Positions 12,427 through 64,000 of a stretch of 64,000 nucleotides of DNA are shown one piece after another; the first letter of the stretch is position 1, and every line of letters begins with the position of its first letter. The position numbers and the translations under genes are program-made. Source of the stretch: Sipunculus nudus (taxonomy: Eukaryota; Annelida; Sipuncula; Golfingiida; Sipunculidae); contig CM049307.1 in the NCBI GenBank assembly GCA_026874595.1, positions 50,659,370 to 50,723,369 on the forward strand, written 5' to 3'. The notes under the pieces are model-generated. The model saw only the letters and a program-made list of their open reading frames with translations. It did not search any database and had not been told where the DNA came from.

Positions 12427-13699
12427 CATTGATAAAAATCGTTCATTGACTAAGACTAATTCCCACTCATTCCTTCATATCCAGTCCACATAGCAGCAAA
12501 GGCTTAGCCAATTTACCAATCGATAGAAGCACTTGTGCACTCCAACCGGGCATAGATATACACGTATAAACATGATTATTTCCCACACTGACATAAAGAC
12601 AAGTGGTTCCCCTTTAACTGATCCCATGGATGGAAAGGTTAATTTCCAAATTTGTAAGAAAAATTAGGTGTAAAGGTAGCAGATAAGGGTAATAGGTCTG
12701 TACCAAACAAAAGCTTTCATATTCAGTCAAACCAATTTTCAACACAACCCAGCTGTCCTTTCTTTAAATAACTATTTTGCTTGATTTTCACCCAAAATAG
12801 ATAACAGGTCAAGGTCGTTTTCATGCAGAATAGTTTTCATGCTCTCACCCATATATATGAACATAGTAATTTAAAAGAAATGGGATCAGTGAAATACAGA
12901 AGGCATAATGCCATTTTGTGCATAAAACAAAAGGGGTCGTTTCACATTTTTGATTGTAATGGGGGAACAAATAACACAACCACCTATATGACATGATTTA
13001 TTTACACTGACAAATGCAATAGCATTATTCAGCAGTCAAATACAATTTGGCATGATGTCATGCCCAAGTGTAAATTATCACTTCAGCTGTCAAGATATTG
13101 TCTGTGCTAAAATCAGAAAATGTTAATGTCTGTAAAATGCAATAAATGGCCTTGTAGAATTTGAATAATACTCTGAATTTCAAAAGATACAGATGATATA
13201 TACCTGTATAAATTTCGGAGAAATTGTCACATCCGCAATAAAACAAGTAAATATGTCAACAATGTGCACGTCATTTACTTAATGTCATGTATGTTAAACA
13301 GAATTATGCCTCAGAGTCATGAATTTACAGAACGACTACTGTCTTTGTGCCTTGTTTGGGTGCAAGGACATCATGTCATGCAATGCATCATTGGAATTTG
13401 ATCCTTCAAACATAAACTTAACCAACTTTTGAAGCTTAACTCAATAAGGCAACAGTAAATTGAATAACAGATATGTATATCAAGGCCTGTCTGTTCAAGT
13501 CCATACTGAGCTGTCTGAGTATTACTTCCAACTGTAGTGTTGTTTATTTCCTAGATGATTGATGATTTAGCATAGTGAAAAAAGATATAAACACTGCAAG
13601 TGATGACCTCAGTCCTGCACACACATCAGCATATATGATGATCAATCCAAAAACAGGGAACTATCTACATTGTTTAATTCATTTTCCTACTCATATGTA
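12427..13699. other. ACO2 3' side: 3' UTR and intergenic
   Basis: The part next to the stop codon should be 3' UTR. The rest is AT-rich with no recognised gene or repeat. Confidence 0.4.
13543..13548 (-). terminator. Candidate ACO2 polyadenylation signal
   Basis: AATAAA on the minus strand, 151 nt past the stop codon, giving a short 3' UTR. Another AATAAA lies near 12998. No GU-rich downstream element is obvious, so the true site needs transcript data. Confidence 0.3.
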
Positions 13700-54121
<40,422 letters not shown>

Positions 54122-54330
54122 GGTGGCTTCAAAAAGGTGACGGCTTCAAGGTCACAACTCGGACTGGTTTCTGCCCACATTACAAGGTGGCGCTACCTGG
54201 CGACATCGATTTCCAGGGCATTTTTACTCATTTTAGTTGCACCGCCTTTTTTCCACATGCAAATTGCTGCAATAATGTATATTTTGCTCAGGATTTTCTT
54301 TTTTTAATATAGAAAAAAATATGCAATTGT
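54122..54330 (-). promoter_or_regulatory. ACO2 5' UTR and proximal promoter region
   Basis: The sequence just upstream of the start codon is richer in G+C than the surrounding DNA and then becomes very AT-rich beyond 54300. No TATA box at a convincing position and no iron-responsive CAGUGN loop were seen. A short upstream ATG (near 54217, minus) would open a 12-codon uORF if included in the mRNA. The transcription start cannot be placed from sequence alone. Confidence 0.4.
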
Positions 54331-54989
54331 AATCTTCTATATAATTTCTGTTAAATATGAATATTATATAATATTATTTTATTATATTATACCGTTGGCC
54401 TATATATTATTTTCATTTATTTAGACCTACATCATGCATGCGACTCCACATGAATTCGGCGAGAGAGTTCCCGTATTCAATATTTATCATGGTAACCCCT
54501 AGTAAAAAAATAATTGTTCAAGTTTTAAGGTACCGTTATTAGGCCTATATTATGGGAAGTCTAATTATTCCAATGCAAATTCGTTGAAGATATTCTACAT
54601 GTGTTAAGGATTTGTAAATTATATAGGAAAGTTAAAATATAACTAAAAAGAAACTGAATTATTAATTTAAAAAAAAGGAAGCGGCAGTTAAAAAAAGGGG
54701 GCGGGGGTCCAGACCCCCTTAATTGTCTTTTACGGTTACTAATTTGGAAACACTCAATTCAAAATTCAAGTATTTGAAGCTCATTCATCAAGAAGTTTAA
54801 CGCAAGGACGATTTGCGAAATTGGAATTCCCTTAAGATTTGATGAACATACTTAAGCAAATTCCGAAAATGTCCCTGGTCTGTAAATCATAAGTTGCTTC
54901 TGCTCCTGAGAATTCTTAATTATACAATGCACGATAAATAATGAAGACTCAAATGAACCCCAACAAACCTATAATTCCTAGCTTACATA
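54331..54989. other. Upstream intergenic, no gene seen
   Basis: Very AT-rich, with one GGGGGCGGGGGTCCAGACCCCC block near 54697. No recognised feature. Confidence 0.4.
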
Positions 54990-55670
54990 TACACCGGGCG
55001 CGGTAAGGTTTTTTCAACGGCCGCTGCGGTCACCGTGCATCGTAGAGTACCGTACGGTTTGGGACCGCAGGAATACTTAATTAAGCCTCGGTCACAACCC
55101 GCTGCGGTCACCGCATGCCGTAGATCACCGTTAGGTTTTTGAAACCGCAGGAATACGACGTGCGGGAACGGCAAGGTGTCTTCCTCATTCTCACGGCCTT
55201 CGCACGGTCAAGTAAGCTAACCCTGCATGCGGACACCACAAGCAAGCAACCTCATTGAATAGCCCAAAACACCCGCCGTTTACTATAAAATATAATTATT
55301 TTATTTATTTATTGGAAATCATTTATTGATATTACAGTTATTGTCGTACCAAACTTGAGCGCTATACTTATTCAAATCAATTTTCAAGGTTTAATAAAAA
55401 AAACTCCAGCGCACAGAGGTTCAGTGTTTGATATATATGCCATTGTGGCTGACTGGCTGTATATTTATATATCCGACAGCTCAGATTCAGGGCACCGTGA
55501 GGACACCGCATGGGCAAAATTTACATCGCAAAAGAGCCGTGCGGACCCCGCACGACAGCCACTAACTTTTCACACATCACACAGGGCCCTATAACGGGGA
55601 CCGTAGGGCTATCGCACGGTGCCCGTACGGCAACGGCTGACACCGCAAGGCGCCCGTACGAATATTGTCG
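54990..55670. repeat. CG-rich repeat with CCGTACGG motifs
   Basis: Two ~88-bp units (54995-55165) share GCTGCGGTCACCG, CGTAGA and ACCGCAGGAATAC. The right side (55590-55670) carries inverse-type motifs (GGACCGTAGGG, CGCCCGTACG). The ends CGGGCGCGG and (inverse) CGGGCGCC hint at a MITE, but boundaries are unclear. Confidence 0.4.
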
Positions 55671-55690
55671 AAAAAGTTACTTGTGATTTA

Positions 55691-55773
55691 CAGTGGCGTA
55701 TCCAGGATTTGAAAATAGAGGGGGCGCAACCCTAAAGTCGGGAAAGGGGGCTGTTCTGCGTCTTTAAGACATG

Positions 55774-55866
<93 letters not shown>

Positions 55867-56865
55867 TCTTTTTTTCTAAATTATATTGATATTCCACAAA
55901 GCCCTATTAGTAGGAAGCAAGCATATTTAAACTTGTTTCAACACACTGCGTGGCTGTTAAATTTTCTCCTACTAAATATGTCAAATATTGTTAGTTCGTG
56001 CATAATTATGATGATTATTATAAGTGTTGTAACTTAATTGTAACTTTTAAGTAGAAGATGGTCAGCACACATGTAAAAGAACTGAAATGGATTAATATAT
56101 ATGTCACTGAATCTGTCAAAGGATACTACATCTATTTTTTCATGTAGAGCTTCTGATAATGAATTCCATAATATAGGTTTTCGTAGATAAATTAATTTTG
56201 CAGAAATTAAGTTCGAACTTTAGCCAGTTGGAGTTAAAAAGAAATAAAGATAGTCTGACCTGAGGTAATTAAAGTACATAAACACAAGAAATATTAGAAG
56301 TGAAAAATACTCATGGACTGTTATTTGCATACCATTTTCAGGTTTATATTATTATTGAAAATGCAGCTTTCTGACATAAATCCTGGCCATCTAGCTCCAG
56401 TGACAGTAGCTGGGTATTTAGAGGTGATTTTAATTACCCCAGAATCAAGAAACCGGAATCTTTCATATAGTCTCATGGTGTATTCCAGGGTAAATTTTAA
56501 AAATGAGGCATAGCAAGCGTCTAGTGAAAGTACAAATAGCTTGCATGGATAGCTTAACAGTTTTTGACCTTCCACCATCATGTTACAGAACAATCACAGG
56601 GTTTGGAGACTTCACTTCTGCACACAAACGAAATAGAAAAGAGAGATAGTAAAAAACATGAGAGAAATGTATAAGTATATGATCCCTTAACTGTTTAGAT
56701 TTATTTTAGAAATTTTCAAAGTCTGAAACTCTTTACATTTATATTACGAACAATATCTTGCTAGGCTTTTGTTCTTTCTTCACAAAATTTCAACAAATAC
56801 AAAAAAAACTAATGTCTCTTTAGGTCAATAGGAACCTTAAGAACGGATAATTAATATACATTATT

Positions 56866-56914
<49 letters not shown>

Positions 56915-57167
56915 TACAGACAAGATCTTTCTTGTTTTTCTTCTTTCTTTTCCATATGAGAATAATATTACCATAATCGCGCATAGAGAAACATGAAAAT
57001 ATTTTTTTTACTTAAAACGCCATATTTTATATCTATGTATGTGCATACTCAATTTAAATAACATAAAATAAATTTGAGTTAACAAACATAACACTTGCCA
57101 GTAGTTGACTGGTATAAGTATTGGCAGAATTTTAGGGGGGGGGCGCCCCACTATGAATACGCCCCTG
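55691..57167. mobile_element. hAT-like element with CAGKGGCGTATYCA ends
   Basis: Left end CAGTGGCGTATCCAGG and right end (inverse) CAGGGGCGTATTCATAG, both followed by G-rich GGGGGCGC. It contains (TA)n runs at 55770-55858 and 56866-56911 and no transposase. No exact 8-bp target duplication is visible, so the call rests on the ends. Confidence 0.55.
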
Positions 57168-59384
57168 ATATATGACTCCCTTTTGTATCAGCCCATTGAA
57201 TGAAAAGAACATCATTAGTGCATAACAAAAACACTTTGTTGCTGGAGGTATTACTAAATGCTTCGGCCAGACATTAAGATTATGAGAGTATTCTATTAAA
57301 GGGGCCCAATCACCTATAAAGCATGTTGAATTAACATGAAAAACAGCCTCTTCCCTCTAAAGTAAATTGGTACCTGCCAAACTATTGCCCTGAAACCGTT
57401 CGTTTACTCCGATAAACGAGTTTTAAAAACAGTGCACCGGGCGCTATCACAGGTGTAAACATAAACACAGCGCATGCATCGCAGGGCTACAAACGGTCAT
57501 TCTGGAGATTTTCTGTCATCTTGGCCCAAAAAAATGAAATACATGTTCCTGCTGGCTTAAACATCAGGTGTTGCGGCTCACAAACGGACCTCCGGTCACT
57601 CGGGAATGAACTGGTAAACAAAGACACTTGCACTGTGTTTTCAACACGTAGAGCAGTAACAAGGTGCTAAACCGCCGTATGCGAGGTACTGAGCCTGTGT
57701 GCTGGGGTGTTTTTGCTGGTAAACTTTTGTATAAAGCAAAACTAAACTGTTAGCGTGGAAAGGTAGCCAAAAGAGTGCTCCTGATTATGTCCCTTTAAGG
57801 TTTAGCTACTGCTTTATTAGATGATGGGAATATTTTGTTGTTTATTTTATGGAATCATAGCAATAAACTTAGTTTCTCGGATATCTAAATTTACCAACAA
57901 GAGTTTGTTCTAATAATATGTGTCTTTACCTGGATTTAGGATGGCTTTATTTATTTTACAAGACTCTTAGTGATGCATTCTGCATTTCTTTTCTTAAAGG
58001 TTTTTAGTTTACCTACCCTGCTGACCCCACTAAAAAGCAATATTATAATTTTAAAAAAATATTGGACTTACACTTTTTACATTTGCATGTCCATATTTCT
58101 AATATGCCTTTTGAATTATTTTGGACATTCATTACTGTAACATTCTTTGGAGGAATTGCTTCAAGTTTGGTCTCTTATTGGGGGATGTGTAATATTAAAT
58201 GTCAGACTTGTCAGAAATCCATTATGTCTGCCAGGTAGCCAGCCTATAAATCCTTTTGAAAATATTATCTCAAGAACTGTTAAAGTGACTGCAGTGGGAC
58301 GTATATAAAAGTAAGCTTGCAAAGGATTGGGTCAAAGATTTCTATAAAAAAACATGACAATTATTTATGAAATTTCAGTACAGTTGGTTTGTACTGAATA
58401 AAAATTCATACAGAAGCGCCTGTTTCTCAACAATTCTTGCATGGATTTCCTCGATTTTTTGCTAAATAAGTTGTTGATCTTATATTTGGCCTGGGTGGTG
58501 TTCCTTTTGAGACTGACAGGTATCAAGCAAGCTATGGGATTATTTCTTGATAGCTCAACAGCAATACATTTTGCCTCACACCATCAAGTCACTGTGTTTT
58601 AACAAGACATTTGTGATATATATTGCGTTCATCGTAGAAAATTTCAACAAAATTGGCAAATGGGTTCTACAAAAAATTGACTGGAAGTTGTGAATCTCAG
58701 CCCATGATGTCGCAGGTCATGCTTGGCAACTGAGCGTCATGATCCATGGGTGCTTTTTTTTATTTTAAAATCAATACTACGGACATATTTGAGCAATTTG
58801 CTATTAAAATAAAGACATTTGAATTTTAACTTTAATCGATATTGGATATAGAACAATAACATATATGTTATAAACGCAACTCACTCATACACACATACAC
58901 ACATGGGTATGCGTGTGTGTGCGCTGAGAATATATATTGGTGTCAAGCTGAGTAAAACTGATGCTAATGTCCAAACGCATTAGGTCTTGTTCAGCACTGA
59001 TGTCCGGCTGCCTATATTATCAAGAATTTCTAGAGAAGTGTGGAGTTTTCTTGTATGCTGCTTAAATCCTGTTATTATCGATCAAAAAATCACAACTGCT
59101 TATATAAAACACCCGTGATATGCCATGTACAATGGAGGATTTCTTCGTGCTTTGTTATATACAGCAAATTGTAAGTTTTGTAAGAGATGGAAAGAAACAT
59201 ATTACTTTGAACTAGAAAATGCCGAGAGGACTGGACCCCCCACCAAACGGTAATGTGAGAAATGTGTAATTTGGCTGATTTAATAGCATGCGAATTATTG
59301 GTTAGTGGTGGATCCAATTAACGAATTCTGAGTTAATGCATGCCATATGAAATATAAAAAAAAACCCTCCATTTTTTTATGCTT
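57168..59384. other. Intergenic, no gene recognised
   Basis: A moderately CG-rich stretch at 57400-57760 may be an old repeat. Around 58690-58755 AACTGAGCGTCATGATCCAT resembles the ATGGGTCACGACGCTCAGCTG repeat start in inverse. No exon was supported. Confidence 0.35.
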
Positions 59385-59725
59385 GCTTAACTATTACTAG
59401 GTACATCTGCAGAGTTCCATTCCGGTTTCGGACTACGTGACAGGCGCTTATAACCGGTTATCCTGGTGTCAACCAGGGTCGTGTATCACTCCTGCGGATC
59501 TTGGGTGTTTGTCATCCCTAACACCGAGGAATCCCCAAAAGGCGCACTCGTTGAGTGAGTGAATCATGACTGTTTGGCACAGTCTCCCCATTACGCTTGC
59601 AGAGCGCTCACGCTTGGTCGGGGCCGATCGTAAAAATCTCGCCGCCTCGGTTGAGATTCGAACTCACGATCTCCTAACTTTTAGTCCTGCGTTCCACCCC
59701 TGAGCCACAGAAGCCAGTAGATGTG
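59385..59725 (-). mobile_element. tRNA-derived SINE
   Basis: On the minus strand the head has a box A-like GTGGCTCAGGGGTGGAAC (59708-59691) and box B GAGTTCGAATCTC (59665-59653), spaced as in a tRNA. It is followed by a non-tRNA body (GATCGGCCCCGACCAAGCGT onward). The structure of a tRNA head with an unrelated body is that of a SINE, not a functional tRNA. The 3' end is approximate. Confidence 0.7.
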
Positions 59726-60590
59726 ACAGGGATCCTAATCCCTTCATGTGACCAACAGTTACTTCATTAATAAGAAGTGGATATGAGTTATAAGTTTTTG
59801 AGATATCGCGTTGCATTATGAAATGTAAAGTTTAGAATAAAAATAACCAGAAATCAATCAAGAGTGAGCAAAACTAAATCAATTCTGGCGACCCATTAGA
59901 TGGTCCACTTTGTGCAGGCTTAATCAGAGAACCTAATCTGCTGTCAATACGGAAGGTGACTTATGTGAGAAATGTGAACTTTTCCTTGTAATCGAATCAG
60001 AAACACGACAAAGATACCGCACGTAGAAAAAATCACAAAACAAACTAAGAATTTACCTAAATCTAATAGGATAACAATAAAATATGCCTTCCTTTTTGGT
60101 TAGAAATGGATTTTAGTAACAGTTTTTTTAAGATACTGCATTGCATATAAATGTTTGACATTTAGTATAAAAATTCGTAAATAGATCCCACAATCCATCA
60201 ACCTGTGACCTAAACCTATTCAGGTAAGCAGACCTTTAAGATATGCCCGCCATCTTAGGGAGACATGCATTTGAGTGATAGTTTTTTTTTTAATCTTGCA
60301 TTTCATATAAAATGTTTAGGATTTCAGAATTCATAAAAAATGCAAAAACAAATAAGAATTCATAAAAAAAATCTAGAAAGGAACCAAGTGTGAACAAAAC
60401 CTCATTAACTCCGGAGACCCATAAGATGCACCTGTTACTACAGTTTGAAGTAGATCCGAGTAAAACTTTTTGAGATAGCGTCGCATAATAATTGTTTATG
60501 GACCTACGGCACGACGGACGGACAGACAGATGGACGGAGCTTATCACCATTCCCCCCGCTCCGCTGAGGCGGGGTATAATCACAATCTAG
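59726..60590. repeat. Degenerate tandem repeat ending in GGACGGAC and GGCGGGG hairpin
   Basis: Three to four units of about 190 bp contain TTTGAGATAKCGYRTTGCAT and ATGTTT blocks. The right end has ACGACGGACGGACAGACAG, then CCCCGCTCCGCTGAGGCGGGG, a stem-loop end resembling the other Helitron-like ends in the window. Confidence 0.5.
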
Positions 60591-61313
60591 CGGCCATAAA
60601 AATACCGGGAAATGGTCTACGGATCAATAGAAATGAAGGTTCTACAATCAAATGTGTTTCATGTCAAAGAATAGGGTCTGGGATATAATTGAATGGGCCA
60701 GTTAATTAAACCATAATTTTACGTATGAAATAATTAATTGAGTTTCCGGTAAAAAGGGATACTATTGCCAGTGACTTGCTGATTGTCACCAAAGTAGTAA
60801 TTCTAATATTTAGGATTGAACAAATTCAAACAAAGTGTCGGCGACACGTATGGTGTCAGAGTGCAAGGATTCACTGGGGACGCCAGATTATTTAGTTCAC
60901 TAACACATTGCCATTAACCTGATGTATGAGTCACCACAAAGAACTTGAGGCAATTGTATTTGATTAAGGGTCATTGTTAGTTTTACCTCAAACTGACGAC
61001 GTGTCGCGTACGGAAGGGAGCTTCATTGATCATTACTGATAAGGCTTGATACATGATCTAAGAGGCCTATATAGTAGCCATATATTATTTTTGTGACACG
61101 ATTGATTTGTGGTTTTCCATTTTCCTTGTATCGCTTTAGGTTATATTAGACGTTAAAAATCAGGCAGTTTTTCACCATTCATCATTGAACCACACAGTGC
61201 CGTTTACACGCATTAGTTTGAGCCTTCTTTGGACTAGTTAAAGTCGGGGGTGGGTGGCTTGGGGGGGGGGGGGGAGTTGGCCAGGATAAACGGCAGAGGG
61301 AATGGCCAAAGAG

Positions 61314-61375
<62 letters not shown>

Positions 61376-61870
61376 CAGTGAAGAAAAATAACACTGTAAA
61401 TTCACTACAGACTGTTTCTCGGGATGCGGGATATTGTCCTCGGGGGCACAATAGGATTAGTCGGGGTACACGTGCGGTGCTGGAACATAACAGGGGAAAG
61501 AGGTTTCTTGTTGTTTTATTATTTTATTATTTAGTACAAAGATATTTTACCAGGATGCCCATTCAACACAGTATGCTGATTATTAATAGGGTCCTGGGTC
61601 CAGTGAACATTTCAGTTGTATATACATATGATATAAAAATACACATAAACTATAAAAATACACATAATATGAAAGGCAAATACAATACACTCGTACCAAG
61701 TGGACTCGACTCGACAAACTAACCATGAGGTAGTGGCAACGCCATGTCCCTCAACACTGCATACAGTGAGAGCAGCCACCTGAACAGGTAAGTCTGCCGA
61801 GCGGATCCTTGTGAGGGATAGGTGAGCGAGCATGTTGAATATTGGTATGAATGCTAGGTTTTAAAACATT
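60591..61870. other. Intergenic with (TA)n and poly-G
   Basis: Poly-G at 61260-61274 and (TA)n at 61316-61373. No gene recognised. Confidence 0.4.
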
Positions 61871-62260
61871 TCAAAGTGAATTTTTTTTATGGCGGCACTT
61901 GGAGAGAATTTCAGCTCTTGGGTTCAACAATGATCCAGGAGGGGCAGTTGCTATAATAAGTCTCTTTTCAGACAAACAGAGATACTTTCTAGTCCCACAG
62001 AAGTAAGGTGCTGCCCTGGCCTATATTTCCCAGTAGAGCTTGTAATTGATATTCTTATCTTTTAGGGTCCAGATGTGTTTAGACAGCTCAGTGTTTTTAG
62101 CGTTGGATCTGTAACGAAAGGATTGTCTGTGGTTATTGTACCTGGTCTTAAAATCACCTTCAGTACATCCTATGTAGTGTTTCTCGTCATTGTCTGAGAG
62201 AGAGAAGACCAACGTCCCCTGATATGGGACAGTATGGGAGGGGGACAACTCCTGCCACAT
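61871..62260 (-). pseudogene. 3' fragment of a Penelope-like retroelement (GIY-YIG endonuclease)
   Basis: One minus-strand frame, interrupted by TAG at 62023-62021, reads HYIGCTEGDFKTRYNNHRQS, then NTELSKHIWTLKDKNINYKL, then after the stop PYFCGTRKYLCLSEKRLII and LLNPRAEILSKCRHK. This is the GIY-YIG endonuclease domain (here YIG preserved) plus the Cys/His-containing tail found at the C-terminus of Penelope-like elements. No reverse transcriptase remains upstream, so it is a truncated, inactive copy. Confidence 0.8.
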
Positions 62261-63171
62261 TGTTGGAAAAAAAATTAAAATATGAATGAATTCTGATTGT
62301 TTCTGTTGATTTTCAACTGTGCTGATAGGCTAAATTGTTAATATGACCTGAACAGTTTGAACAGAAATTATAGTAATCCTTCACCAGATCTTATCAGAAA
62401 TTAACTAATGAAATTAAATCGCGCGAAGCGCAAAAAAAGTATATTTTACATTGATTTAGCCTTGAATTTACAATTTTCACATTTTATTCTACAATTATCT
62501 AAAGAAAAATTATTTGATTCTTCTTTCCAAACATTATACTTTTTATCTGATTTCCCCCCCCCCCCCCCCCCCTGAAATTACAGTCGTCCCCTTGCCCCCC
62601 CCCCCCCCCCCCCCAATCCAATTTACGGCCCTGTATATATAAGAATCAGCATAGAACATTTAAAGATTCACTAATTAATCATGTGTTTGGGACGCATGAT
62701 TCGTTATAATTTTTTTTTGGTTATCCTATGACGGTTTAAGAAATAACCCCCTCGTGATAGATCTCTTTCTGAGTATCAATTAATACCTGCAGATTAAAGG
62801 GTTCATGAATGAAACTTTAAGTAAACATGACTGATATTCACAAACTATATACATCGAGCACTGGATCCTTCTCAGGCGTGTATCAGCAAACGTTTCGAAA
62901 ATATGTTTACCTGATTCTGAAGGAATGACTGAAAGGATTTTCTTTAAACTTTGCGAGCTAAAATTGATAAATGTGGAGATGGAGTACATCATTCTTTTGT
63001 AGTTTTATAACAGTGCAAAACCCTGACAATACTGACCTTTAAAGTGTAAAAAAAAAGAAAGAAAAGCCGGACGGCAGATGACGCACAAATTACAGGTAAC
63101 CTAAAATCCTGCTTGAATTTGAGGCAAACAAAATTATAATACTAAAATAGTCATTATTTCCTTGTTTACAG
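62261..63171. other. Intergenic or intron, poly-C and possible TIR end
   Basis: Poly-C runs at 62555-62572 and 62597-62614; AATTTACGGCCCTGTA at 62620-62634 resembles one end of a DNA transposon, but no partner end was found. Confidence 0.35.
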
Positions 63172-63286
63172 CGGTGACTTTTACATGCGACAAATAAAGG
63201 GGTCCCCTCGACTCACGACATACATGTACGGCTTCGGCAGCGAGATCTTCCCAGAAACGCAGAGCAAAATCCTGGTTAAACCTAAG
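63172..63286 (+). CDS. Internal exon of an unidentified plus-strand gene
   Basis: 115 bp between TTCCTTGTTTACAG and donor GTATGA, open in only one frame: one base, then 38 codons beginning GDFYMRQIKGSPRLTTYMYG and ending KILVKPK. Codon content is richer in C and G than the surroundings and both splice sites are good. I do not recognise the family. The gene must extend both ways; the upstream exons were not found and the next would lie beyond the window or within 63287-64000. Confidence 0.55.
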
Positions 63287-64000
63287 GTATGAAGCAACAC
63301 TGATTATAAGATATTAAAACCAAACTGAAGACGATAGTAAATGAATATTTTTTGTTGGTGAAGGGTCAGGGTTAGCCTCTTGGGCGACCGCTGGTGTTGG
63401 TTAGCGTTTATTCGGTATTACTCAAAAAAAGTAGGAGAAACCTTTGTTTTGTGTGTAGAGTTAAAACGTTTCTTAAAACGGAAGTTATAAGCACCGAATA
63501 AGACAGAAAGCTCAAGAGGATACGCGTTCATCGTATGACAACGACATCCGAACGACGCGTCATGTTGGTGAGTAGGAACAGCAAAGGTGATTGCACTGAA
63601 ATCTGCTGACAAACTTTGTTACGTGAAAACCCTTCCTCTCTGACAGGGACCACGTGAGAGCAAAACTATTTTTATATGACTTTTTTATTTTTATGAGAAA
63701 TCTTTCTTGCTCAATAAATTCATCAAAACATGAAGAAAATGAATCGAAGGAATTTATTAATTAATCAAGAAATATACCCGGACACATCTTTACTGATAAA
63801 TGAGAAAAGCTTAAGGAACAGATGGTTAATTATAAACATTCTTTTTATGGTAAATTTTGGAAGTGCTGGAATTCTCTTACTAAATATTAATCATTTTACA
63901 TATTTGAGGTATGCTAAGGGTTGGTATAAAATAGTGTTTAGCATTAATCGGCAAAAATCCTAAGTTCAGTCCTAAGTTCAGATTTAAGCAAATTTTAATA
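63287..64000. other. Presumed intron of the unidentified gene
   Basis: Moderately CG-rich at 63360-63650, then AT-rich. No further exon was supported. Confidence 0.35.

Noticed and set aside
54180-54200. AGGTGGCGCTACCTGGC near the ACO2 start as a copy of the GGTGGCGCCACC repeat
   Set aside because: Only the core is shared and the flanking unit sequence is absent, so it is probably coincidence.
54122-54330. Iron-responsive element in the ACO2 5' UTR, as in vertebrates
   Set aside because: No CAGUGN loop with a C-bulge stem was found in the visible upstream sequence; a distant upstream exon cannot be excluded.
55771-56037. Open frame with a long Tyr-Ile repeat
   Set aside because: It is a (TA)n microsatellite read as codons, inside a hAT-like element.
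59641-59720. tRNA gene
   Set aside because: Box A and box B are present, but the acceptor stem does not close and a long unrelated body follows, so a SINE fits better.

Overview
The window is animal nuclear DNA: AT-rich, short coding exons bounded by GT-AG introns, poly-G/C and (TA)n tracts, and dense repeats. The organism is most likely a bivalve mollusc. This is an inference from the repeat families (ATGGGTCACGRCGCTCAGCTG starts, arrays rich in AAGGTCA, ends rich in GGACGGAC, internally tandem HINE/pearl-like elements) and was not checked against a database.

The main gene is mitochondrial aconitase (ACO2) on the minus strand, from 54121 (start) down to 13700 (stop). I could place a complete model: 21 exons, all with GT donors and AG acceptors, joining into 784 codons plus a stop. 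All three iron-sulfur cysteines and every active-site residue known from the pig enzyme are present. Exon 1 is only 33 bp and lies about 10 kb upstream of exon 2.

Intron 6 contains a 7678-bp LTR retrotransposon (31861-39538). It has two 1149-bp LTRs about 99% identical, a 5-bp target duplication (ATGTT), a primer-site candidate, a polypurine tract and one gag-pol reading frame broken at three places. Integrase lies before reverse transcriptase, the reverse of normal Gypsy order, and the Gag carries a SCAN-like capsid segment. Both traits mark it as a Gmr1-like Ty3/Gypsy element, and it is the most interesting object in the window.

Region by region. 1-5774: intergenic repeats, including a MITE-like element, a GGTGGCGCCACC array element and a fold-back repeat. 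5775-12426: a 6.65-kb inverted-repeat structure whose arms are degenerate ~180-bp repeats rich in AAGGTCA; inside it sits a 1.86-kb element with palindromic arms. 13700-54121: ACO2, with introns holding the LTR element, a 2-kb TIR element, a MITE with target duplication, two ~99% identical 576-bp repeats flanking exon 16, minisatellites beside splice sites, a second GGTGGCGCCACC array and a 601-bp tandem duplication. 54122-64000: ACO2 upstream region, a CG-rich repeat, a hAT-like element, a tRNA-derived SINE, a decayed Penelope-like GIY-YIG fragment, and near the right edge one plus-strand exon of an unidentified gene.

There is no operon logic here. ACO2 is one TCA-cycle gene; nearly everything else is mobile or repetitive DNA in and around it. 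I saw no rRNA, no free-standing tRNA gene and no CRISPR.
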